NCBI RefSeq assembly: GCF_001509795.1
Contig: NZ_LLZN01000045.1
Coordinates: forward strand, 186,001-250,000
Direction of reading: 5' to 3'
Origin: Streptomyces sp. NRRL WC-3605
Lineage (GTDB): Bacteria > Actinomycetota > Actinomycetes > Streptomycetales > Streptomycetaceae
Length of the DNA stretch: 64,000 nt
Shown one piece after another: positions 8,423 through 15,368 of the stretch. Under the pieces are notes generated by a model, which was not told the DNA's origin, did not search any database, and saw nothing but the letters and a program-made list of their open reading frames with translations. Numbering within the stretch: position 1 is the first letter of the stretch; every line of letters begins with the position of its first letter. The translations under genes and the position numbers were made by a program.

Positions 8423-10060
8423 ATGAGTACATGGGAAGTGCCCGGATACACCGGGTCGCTGGAGCTCGGGTCGGGGGCGAGCGGACGGGTCGTGCTGGCC
8501 GTCCACGAGGAGACCGGTGTCCCGGTCGCGGTGAAGTACCTCAGCGAGTCCCTGCGCACACGGCCGGGATTCGTGCACGACTTCCGCGCCGAGGCCCGGC
8601 TGCTGGGCGGACTGGAGAGCCCGTACGTCACCGGGCTGTACGAGTACGTGGAGAGCCCGCAGGGCGCCGCCATCGTGATGGAACTGGTCGACGGCGTCTC
8701 GCTGCGGAGCCTGCTGACCCGTGAGGGCCCGCTGACGCCCGAGGCCGCGCTGGTCGTCCTCAAGGGCTCGCTGCTCGGACTGGCCGACGCGCACGGGGTC
8801 GGCGTCGTCCATCGCGACTACAAGCCCGAGAACGTGCTGGTGCTGCCGGACGGGACGTCCAAGCTCGTCGACTTCGGCATCGCCGTGGACGCCGGCACCG
8901 ACGCCGGGGTGGCGGGCACCCCCTCCTACATGGCGCCCGAGCAGTGGACCGGCGCGCCCGCCTCCCCCGCCGCCGACGTGTACGCGGCCACCGCCACCTT
9001 CTTCGAGTGCCTCACGGGCCGCAAGCCGTACGCGGGCGACAACATCGCCGAACTGGCGCTGCGGCACGTCGAGGCACCCGTGCCGGCCGAGGAGGCGCCC
9101 GAGCCGGTACGGGAGCTGGTGCGCCGCGGGCTCGCCAAGGACCCGGCGCAACGCCCCGCGCGGGCCGCGGAGTTCGTCCGTGAGCTCGAGACGGTGGCGG
9201 GGACCGCGTACGGGGCGGGCTGGGAGGACCGCGGACGCGACCGGCTCGCGGCGCTGGTGGCCCTGCTGCCCCTGCTGCTGCCCTCGGCCCGGGGCGGCGC
9301 CCGCGGCACCACGGACGTCGCGCGCACGGTGCTCGGCCCGCCGCCCGGCCCCGGCCCCGTACGGGCGTGGCTGCCGGGCCGCGCCGGGATGCTCGCGTCG
9401 GCCGCCGCCGTGCTGCTCGGGGTGCTGCTGACCTACGGGGTCCCGTTCGCCCCGGACAACGCCGCGCGCGACACGGCCCAGGCAGTCGCCACGACCGGCG
9501 CCCGGCCCGGCGCGCCGGCGTCCGCGTCCGGCACACCGAGTCCGTCCGCGTCCACGTCCGGGTCCCCCTCGGCGTCGTCCTCGCCGGACACGTCGCCCAC
9601 CCCGACGACGACCACCGACGGCACCAGCGCCCCGGCCACCGACTCGCCCACCGGGACGGGGAGTACGGCACCGGCGGACACCGGCGGCACGGCGTCGCCG
9701 ACGACCGACGCTCCGCCCACGACTCCCACCGCGCCCGCCGTGAAGGACGTGGCGGTGTCCGGCCTCACCCAGACCGGCCCCACCACCGCCACCGCGACCG
9801 TCGTCGTCACCACGGACGGCACCGGCCCGGTCTCCGTGACCGTCTCCTGGTCCACGGGCAACCTCGCCGGACTGCCCGGCTCCGCCGACGGGGCGGCCCA
9901 GACCTTCACCCGCAGCGGCGCCACCCGGTACACGATCCCGGTCGACCACACCTTCCAGAACCGTGGCTGCTACTGGTTCGTACAGGCCACTACCGCTCCC
10001 GCCGCCGCGGGCGGGGCGGCCGGCCAGCAGCTCCTGACCCGGCAGTGTGAGCTCCGATGA
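8423..10060 (+). CDS. Membrane Ser/Thr protein kinase (PknB-like) with Ig-like extracellular domain
   Basis: 545 residues. Kinase domain about 5-270: glycine-rich loop GSGASGRV, Lys38 in VAVKYL, HRDYKPEN (catalytic Asp132; Tyr where Leu is usual), DFG at 150-152, GTPSYMAPEQ. One membrane span lies near 325-345 (MLASAAAVLLGVLLTYGV). A Ser/Thr/Pro linker of about 90 residues follows, then a beta-rich Ig-like domain with two cysteines near the end (GCYWFV, RQCELR) that may form a disulfide. It has no PASTA repeats, so the ligand differs from cell-wall-sensing PknB. The ATG at 8423 follows GGGGGACGCGC. It overlaps the next gene by 4 nt. Confidence 0.93.
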   Translation: MSTWEVPGYTGSLELGSGASGRVVLAVHEETGVPVAVKYLSESLRTRPGFVHDFRAEARLLGGLESPYVTGLYEYVESPQGAAIVMELVDGVSLRSLLTREGPLTPEAALVVLKGSLLGLADAHGVGVVHRDYKPENVLVLPDGTSKLVDFGIAVDAGTDAGVAGTPSYMAPEQWTGAPASPAADVYAATATFFECLTGRKPYAGDNIAELALRHVEAPVPAEEAPEPVRELVRRGLAKDPAQRPARAAEFVRELETVAGTAYGAGWEDRGRDRLAALVALLPLLLPSARGGARGTTDVARTVLGPPPGPGPVRAWLPGRAGMLASAAAVLLGVLLTYGVPFAPDNAARDTAQAVATTGARPGAPASASGTPSPSASTSGSPSASSSPDTSPTPTTTTDGTSAPATDSPTGTGSTAPADTGGTASPTTDAPPTTPTAPAVKDVAVSGLTQTGPTTATATVVVTTDGTGPVSVTVSWSTGNLAGLPGSADGAAQTFTRSGATRYTIPVDHTFQNRGCYWFVQATTAPAAAGGAAGQQLLTRQCELR

Positions 10061-10713
10061 GCACGCCCGAGGACCGGACGGCCGACCTCGGCCCGCGCCG
10101 CGCGCAGCCCGCGGAGGACACCGGCTACAGCGCCACCGTGCTGGGCAGCCACTGGATCCAGCGGCCCGAGCCGGAACCCGACGGCACCCTCGTCCGGCCG
10201 GCGCCGCGAGCGGACCGCGTGGAGGGCACGGTGCTGCGCTTCGGCCCCGGCGTCACCGCCGCCGTCGCGCAGCGCACCCACCGCACCCTGCCCGCTCTGC
10301 CACCGCCCCCGGCGCCCGCGCCCCGGCGGCTGCGCCGGCACGCCCTGCCCGTGCTGGTGCTGTTCTGCGTCCTCGCGTTCCTCGCCTGGCAGCGGCTCGG
10401 GCCGTCCGTCCAGGTGCGCTCCGTGGCGGTCACCGCCCGTCCCGCGGTCCTCCCGTGCGACGGCACCGCCGACGTCGTCGCCGTGGTGGCGACGGACGGC
10501 CGGCCGGGCACCCTCACCTACCGGTGGACCCGCAGCGACGGGACGGCCTCCGGGGTGCTGCGCGAGGTGGTGGCCCGCGACCAGCGGCAGGCGCGCCTCA
10601 CGCTGCGCTGGAGCTTCGACGGTCAGGGCCGCCGCACCGCCCGCGCCGAGGTGGAGATCCTCTCGCCCGCCCATATGACGGCGGACGCCCGCTTCACGTA
10701 CGACTGCGGCTGA
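10057..10713 (+). CDS. Single-span membrane protein with Ig-like domain, kinase partner
   Basis: 218 residues, unnamed. Cytoplasmic N-terminus of about 85 residues, one hydrophobic span (ALPVLVLFCVLAFLAW, near 95-112), then an extracellular beta-rich domain (SVAVTARPAVLPCDGTADVVAVVATDGRPGTLTYRWTRSDGT...) with two cysteines (PCDG and the final YDCG). The fold pattern mirrors the C-terminal domain of the kinase, and the start codon overlaps the kinase stop (ATGA). Translational coupling plus the matching outer domain suggest it is a co-receptor or substrate of the kinase; this is inference. Confidence 0.75.
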   Translation: MSTPEDRTADLGPRRAQPAEDTGYSATVLGSHWIQRPEPEPDGTLVRPAPRADRVEGTVLRFGPGVTAAVAQRTHRTLPALPPPPAPAPRRLRRHALPVLVLFCVLAFLAWQRLGPSVQVRSVAVTARPAVLPCDGTADVVAVVATDGRPGTLTYRWTRSDGTASGVLREVVARDQRQARLTLRWSFDGQGRRTARAEVEILSPAHMTADARFTYDCG

Positions 10714-10865
10714 ACTCCCCCACGTGGACGCGCGTAAAGCCGCGGTGGGCGCGGTGGCCCGCGGGGCGCGGTGAGCCGTCCGAGTCTCATGTCGGTCCGG
10801 CGGGTGCCGTGGTGACGGAGCGACAGAGTGCTGCGCGAGGTCTGGACAGGCGTCCGAATCGCGTG

Positions 10866-10903
10866 TTGTCATTCCGCTGTCGCAAGAATTTCCAACGTTG
10901 AAA
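10866..10903 (+). promoter_or_regulatory. LacI-type operator and possible -35 upstream of the PA14-GH2 gene
   Basis: The 303-bp gap 10714-11016 holds no gene. TTGTCA (10866-10871) may be a -35 element. TTCCAACGTTGAAA (10890-10903) is a near-perfect palindrome centred on CG at 10896/10897, with one mismatch in seven pairs. It closely matches sites near the LacI gene at 22989-24020, in particular 22686-22700 read on the minus strand. Confidence 0.6.
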
Positions 10904-11016
10904 GAGCCGCTCCGACCGCGTCCGTGCCGGTCTTGCGACCCACCCGTGCAGCGCGGGCCCCTGGCCCGCCGGACGACCGGCACCGGTCCCGCGGCCTCCG
11001 TGCGAGGAAAGGTTCG

Positions 11017-14000
11017 ATGACAAGACAACACAACCGCCCACGCGCCAGAGTGTGGGCGCTGCTGGCCGCGGCCGCCCTCGTCGTCCCCCCGACCGGCCTG
11101 GCCGCCACGGCGTCGGCGGCGGAGTCCGCCGGCAGCGCTCAGGCCCCCTCCGCCGAGGCGTCCGACGTCGTCGTGCACGGACTGAAGGGCGAGTACTTCG
11201 CCATGTCCGAGCCGGGCGCCCGGGACTTCGCGCGGCTCGGCGGCACCCTCCTCGAGCCGCAGATCAACTTCTCCGGCCTGACCAGCACCTTCCAGGAGCT
11301 GACCGGCCGGACGGAGCACACCACCGCGCGCTGGACGGGCCAGATCGAGGCACCGGCCACCGGCGACTACACCTTCTACGCCATCGGCGACAACGGCTTC
11401 CGTCTCTTCATCGACGGCGAGCCGGTCATCGACCACTGGGAGCCCGACTGGGACAAGGAGCAGACGAGCGCCAAGATCCGCCTGAACGCCGGGGAGAAGC
11501 ACGACTTCCGGCTGGAGATGTTCCAGGACTTCGGCGGCGCCAACATGTTCCTGCGCTGGTCCGGCCCGGGCCTGGCCAAGCAACTCGTGCCCATCTCGGC
11601 GTTCACCCCGCCCGAGGGCTTCGAGGCCTACCCGGTGGAGCTGACCGTCGGCGCGGACGGCCGCAGGCTGCGCGCCCGCTTCGAGGGCAGGGTCGGCGAC
11701 CTGCGCGCGGTCAAGGACCACCTGAAGATCGAGGCCGACACCACCGCCATGCCCGTGAAGTCGGTGGCCGTGGCCCCCGGCGACCGCAACTCCCTGATCG
11801 TGACGCTCGCCGAGCCCATCCAGAAGGCCCAGCAGGTGCGCGTCGGTTATGACGGCGAGGGCGGTCTGACCTCGGGCGGCGAGACCGTCCCGAAGCTGAT
11901 CCGGTACGCCGAGAACGCCTCCACGCACCGGCTCACCACCAAGTGGGGCGACAAGGTCGACAAGAAGAACCCGCTGCCGGAGTACCCGCGCCCGCAGCAG
12001 GTGCGCTCCAAGTGGAAGAACCTCAACGGCACCTGGCAGTTCAGCGGCGCCAAGGCCGGTGAGCAGCCCGCGTTCGGCAAGGATCTGCGCGAGAAGATCG
12101 TCGTGCCGTACCCGGTGGAGTCGCAGCTCTCCGGGCTGGAGCGGCACGAGGACCACATGTTCTACCGCCGAATGATCACCGTCCCCAAGGACTGGAAGGT
12201 CGGCAAGAGCGGCAAGGACAACCGGCTGAAGCTGAACTTCGGCGCGGTCGACTACCAGGCACGGGTGTACGTCAACGGCACGAAGGTCGCCGAACACACC
12301 GGCGGCTACGACGCGTTCAGCGCCGACATCACCGACGCGCTCAAGGGTTCCGGCCCCCAGGAGATCGTGGTGGCGGTCACCGACACCGGTGGCGCCGACC
12401 AGCCGATGGGCAAGCAGTCCAGGAACCCGGGCGGCATCTTCTACACCCAGTCGTCGGGCATCTGGCAGACGGTGTGGATGGAACCGGTCGCGAAGGCGTC
12501 GATCGATAACGTTGTCTCCACCCCGGACATCGACTCCGGCACCCTCGCGGTGACGGTGGAGTCGGCCAAGGCGTCGGCGGGCGCCCGGGTCGAGGCCGTG
12601 GCGCGGGACAAGCGTGGCAAGGTCGTCGGCAAGGTCAGCGGGCCGGCGGGCAGGCAGCTGCGGCTGCCGGTGGCCAACCAGCACCTGTGGAGCCCGGACG
12701 ACCCGTACCTCTACGACCTGGACGTCACGCTCACCGACGGCGGTTCGAAGGACAAGGTGCGCGGCTACTTCGGTATGCGCGAGATCGGCGTGGCGAAGGT
12801 CGGCGGCTTCCAGAAGCTGGTGCTGAACGGCAAGCCGGTCTTCTCCCTGGCCACCCTCGACCAGGGCTTCTGGCCCGACGGCCTGTACACGGCCCCCAGC
12901 GACGAGGCGCTCGCGTTCGACCTGAAGGCGCACAAGGAGCTCGGCTTCAACGCGGTGCGCAAGCACATCAAGGTGGAGCCGGCGCGCTGGTTCTACCACG
13001 CGGACCGGCTCGGCCTGCTGGTCTGGCAGGACTTCGTCTCCGGCGACCTGACCAACGAGACCGGGCGGACCGCCTTCGTCGACCAGGGTCGCGAGATCAT
13101 GCGGGAGCACCACAACGCGCCCTCCGTCATCGGCTGGATCGTCTTCAACGAGGGCTGGGGCGAGTGGGACCGCACCGAGACCGGCAGGATCACCGAGGCG
13201 GTCAAGGAGGCCGACCCGTCCCGTGTCGTCAACGCCCACAGCGGTGTGAACTGCTGCAACTCCAAGGGTGACTCGGGCAAGGGCGACATCATCGACCACC
13301 ACGACTACAACAACGAGGACCCACCGTTCCCCGACGCGAAGCGCGCGGCGATGGACGGTGAGCACGGCGGCTTCACGCTGCGCTCCCCCGGGCACATGTG
13401 GCCGGGCGCCCCGACCGTGATCTACAGCGGCGTCGACACCAAGGAGGCGCTGACCCGCAAGTACGTGGAGAACACGGAGAAGTTCTACCTGGACCAGGCC
13501 GCGGCCGAGCTGTCCGGCTCGGTGTACACGCAGATCACGGACCTGGAGAACGAGCTCAACGGCCTCTACACGTACGACCGCCGGGAGATCAAGGTCGACC
13601 CGGCGCCGGTCCGCGAGATCAACCGGAAGGTCATCGCCGCCGGCGCCTCGGCGGGCGACCGGCTCCCGCTGAAGGGCGGCGGGTCCTGGTCGCTCGACGA
13701 GGGCACCGGGACCACGGCGAAGGACAGCGGCCCGAACAAGAAGCCGCTCACGCTCAGCGAGGGCACGAGCTGGACGCCGGGCGTCAGCGGCAGCGCGCTG
13801 AAGTTCGACGGCCAGGGGCAGTACGCAGAGACCGCAGGCCCGGTGCTCGACACCACGGGCAGCTACACGGTGTCGGCGTGGGTGCGGCTGGACGAGCTGC
13901 CGGGCAACTACGCCACGGCGGTCAGCCAGGACACCCGGCGCCAGGCCAGCCCGTTCTACCTCCAGTACGGGCAGGGGGCGTTCGCCTTCAGCACCCCGGG

Positions 14001-14292
14001 TGAGAGCCGGGCCCGGCTGGTGACGACCCCGGAGAAGGGCCGCTGGTACCACCTGGTCGGCGTCCGCGACGCCGGCGACAACACGATCACGCTGTACGTC
14101 GACGGGAAGCGGGCCGCGTCCGCCACCGGCGGTGCGGCCTACCCCAGCACCGGTTCCCTCGCGGTCGGCCGGGCCCAGTGGGGCGGCAACGACACCGACT
14201 TCTGGAACGGTGCCGTCGACGAGGTCCACGCGTTCGACAAGGCGCTCACCGCCGAGGAGGTGAGCGCGCTCCACACGGACGAGAAGCCGTAG
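11017..14292 (+). CDS. Secreted GH2 glycoside hydrolase with PA14 and LamG-like domains
   Basis: 1091 residues. Signal peptide 1-34 (RARVWALLAAAALVV...ATASAAES); PA14 domain about 50-195 (LKGEYFAMSEPGARDFARL...); GH2 sugar-binding domain from about 325 (PLPEYPRPQQVRSKWKNLNGTWQF); beta-sandwich; TIM barrel with acid/base Glu712 in FNEGWGEWD and nucleophile Glu782 in DGEHGGF; C-terminal concanavalin/LamG-like lectin from about 890. RBS GAGGAAAGG stands 5 nt before the ATG. The catalytic half is a paralogue of the enzyme at 15369-17729 (shared GVNCC motif). GH2 covers galactosidases, glucuronidases, mannosidases and, to my knowledge, Streptomyces exo-galactofuranosidases. The importer and CBM42 in this locus favour a furanoside substrate, by inference. 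Confidence 0.88.
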   Translation: MTRQHNRPRARVWALLAAAALVVPPTGLAATASAAESAGSAQAPSAEASDVVVHGLKGEYFAMSEPGARDFARLGGTLLEPQINFSGLTSTFQELTGRTEHTTARWTGQIEAPATGDYTFYAIGDNGFRLFIDGEPVIDHWEPDWDKEQTSAKIRLNAGEKHDFRLEMFQDFGGANMFLRWSGPGLAKQLVPISAFTPPEGFEAYPVELTVGADGRRLRARFEGRVGDLRAVKDHLKIEADTTAMPVKSVAVAPGDRNSLIVTLAEPIQKAQQVRVGYDGEGGLTSGGETVPKLIRYAENASTHRLTTKWGDKVDKKNPLPEYPRPQQVRSKWKNLNGTWQFSGAKAGEQPAFGKDLREKIVVPYPVESQLSGLERHEDHMFYRRMITVPKDWKVGKSGKDNRLKLNFGAVDYQARVYVNGTKVAEHTGGYDAFSADITDALKGSGPQEIVVAVTDTGGADQPMGKQSRNPGGIFYTQSSGIWQTVWMEPVAKASIDNVVSTPDIDSGTLAVTVESAKASAGARVEAVARDKRGKVVGKVSGPAGRQLRLPVANQHLWSPDDPYLYDLDVTLTDGGSKDKVRGYFGMREIGVAKVGGFQKLVLNGKPVFSLATLDQGFWPDGLYTAPSDEALAFDLKAHKELGFNAVRKHIKVEPARWFYHADRLGLLVWQDFVSGDLTNETGRTAFVDQGREIMREHHNAPSVIGWIVFNEGWGEWDRTETGRITEAVKEADPSRVVNAHSGVNCCNSKGDSGKGDIIDHHDYNNEDPPFPDAKRAAMDGEHGGFTLRSPGHMWPGAPTVIYSGVDTKEALTRKYVENTEKFYLDQAAAELSGSVYTQITDLENELNGLYTYDRREIKVDPAPVREINRKVIAAGASAGDRLPLKGGGSWSLDEGTGTTAKDSGPNKKPLTLSEGTSWTPGVSGSALKFDGQGQYAETAGPVLDTTGSYTVSAWVRLDELPGNYATAVSQDTRRQASPFYLQYGQGAFAFSTPGESRARLVTTPEKGRWYHLVGVRDAGDNTITLYVDGKRAASATGGAAYPSTGSLAVGRAQWGGNDTDFWNGAVDEVHAFDKALTAEEVSALHTDEKP

Positions 14293-14310
14293 CGGTTCGG
14301 AGCACACCGG

Positions 14311-14343
14311 CGGCCCCGGCGGGAGCGTTTCCCGCCGGGGCCG
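14311..14343. terminator. Bidirectional hairpin terminator
   Basis: 14-bp perfect arms CGGCCCCGGCGGGA (14311-14324) and its complement (14330-14343) with loop GCGTT, between the convergent GH2 gene and the TetR gene. Confidence 0.8.
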
Positions 14344-14352
14344 TCCGGCGTC

Positions 14353-14919
14353 TCAGGGCAGCGGGGTGCGGTGCAGGGCGATGAGCAGGCGCCAGACGCG
14401 GTGGGCCACCTCGTCCGGTCCGCCCGGGACGAGGCCGTGCAGCCAGTCGGCGAGGACGCCGGTGAAGGCCGAGGCGACCGCGGAGGCGACAAGGTCCGGC
14501 TCGGGCGCGCCGACGAGGGCGCGTTCGCCGCGGCTGCGGGCGCGCAGGTCCTGGTGGAGCTGCCGGCCCAGGGGGCCTCCACCGCCCGGGCTGAGCAGCG
14601 CCCGGTAGAGCCCGGTGTGGGCGGTGAGTCCGGCGAAGAAGCCGAGGAGAGCGGGCGGCGGGGACGCGGGGTCGGGGGTGCCGCGCCAGGCGTGCAGGGC
14701 GTCCACCGCGTCGCGCACGACGTCCGCGCAGGCGTCCACCGCGAGTGCCTCGAGGTCGGCGTAGTGGAGGTAGAAGGTGGCCCGGCCGACACCGGCCCGC
14801 CGTACGAGGGCGGCCACGCTGACGTCGGCCAGCGGCTGTTCGGCGCAGGCGTCCAGCAGGGCGCGGCGCAGCCTGGCGCGGGTGCGGACGGCGCGTGCGT
14901 CCCCCTCGGGGCCGGTCAC
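14353..14919 (-). CDS. TetR-family transcriptional regulator
   Basis: 188 residues. The N-terminal TetR HTH (residues 20-55) reads LADVSVAALVRRAGVGRATFYLHYADLEALAVDAC; the ligand-binding helical domain follows. The GTG start overlaps the stop of the upstream DUF1304 gene (GTGA), so the two are co-transcribed and probably coupled; no separate RBS is seen. The perfect double palindrome before the DUF1304 gene (15300-15342) is the natural autoregulatory operator. Longer in-frame extension upstream overlaps the DUF1304 coding sequence and is rejected. Confidence 0.88.
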   Translation of the reverse strand: MTGPEGDARAVRTRARLRRALLDACAEQPLADVSVAALVRRAGVGRATFYLHYADLEALAVDACADVVRDAVDALHAWRGTPDPASPPPALLGFFAGLTAHTGLYRALLSPGGGGPLGRQLHQDLRARSRGERALVGAPEPDLVASAVASAFTGVLADWLHGLVPGGPDEVAHRVWRLLIALHRTPLP

Positions 14920-15278
14920 CGGGCCAGGAGGACCGCGGCGAGCGCGAGGGCGCCGGGCAGGGCCTGGGCGACGAGGATGCGGCGGTTGGCGGTGGCGCCT
15001 CCGTACAGGCCGGCCACCAGGACGCAGACGAGGAAGAAGACCCGGACCTGGAACCCGGTCGGGTCGTCGGCGATCAGGCCCCACACCAGTCCGGCGGCCA
15101 GGAACCCGTTGTAGAGGCCCTGGTTCGCGGCCAGGGGCGCGGTGGCGCGGGCGAGTTCCGCGTCGAAGCCGGACAGGTCGCGGCCGGGCCGCTTCTGCCA
15201 GAGGAACATCTCCAGCACCAGGATGTAGACGTGCAGTGCCGCCACCAGCGCGACCAGGACGCTCGCCGTCGTATCCAT
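14916..15278 (-). CDS. DUF1304 integral membrane protein
   Basis: 120 residues, four membrane helices. The conserved features HVYILVLEMFLWQKRPGRDLSGF and LAANQGLYNGFLAAGLVWGL identify DUF1304. The function is unknown. The ATG at 15278 has GGAGG 6-7 nt upstream; an in-frame GTG directly before it (15281) is less likely. It forms a two-gene unit with the TetR regulator, as often seen for small efflux-like or stress-responsive membrane proteins. The promoter lies within or just beyond the palindrome at 15300-15342. Confidence 0.88.
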   Translation of the reverse strand: MDTTASVLVALVAALHVYILVLEMFLWQKRPGRDLSGFDAELARATAPLAANQGLYNGFLAAGLVWGLIADDPTGFQVRVFFLVCVLVAGLYGGATANRRILVAQALPGALALAAVLLAR

Positions 15279-15299
15279 CACTGACCTCCACCCCTCGGT

Positions 15300-15342
15300 T
15301 TCCTGGACAGGTGTCCAGCATACATGGACACCTGTCCAGGAA
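15300..15342. promoter_or_regulatory. Double palindromic TetR operator
   Basis: Perfect 18-bp inverted repeat: TTCCTGGACAGGTGTCCA (15300-15317), 7-nt spacer, exact complement (15325-15342). Each arm contains its own 14-bp palindrome, TGGACA-GG-TGTCCA (15304-15317) and TGGACA-CC-TGTCCA (15325-15338). Their centres are 21 bp apart, two helix turns, as expected for two TetR dimers on one DNA face. It sits 22 bp upstream of the DUF1304-TetR unit and 26 bp after the end of the minus-strand GH2 gene. Confidence 0.85.
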
Positions 15343-15368
15343 CGGACGGGCGGGCGGCTACCGCATGG

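Noticed and set aside
12505..12516. ATAACGTTGTC site inside the PA14-GH2 gene, similar to the LacI operators
   Set aside because: It lies deep in coding sequence, matches only partly, and can be explained by the encoded residues.
9970..14307. 1445-aa open frame on the minus strand across the kinase/GH2 region
   Set aside because: Antisense to well-supported genes, built of Arg/Ala/Gly/Val low-complexity sequence, with no recognisable motif; a by-product of high GC.
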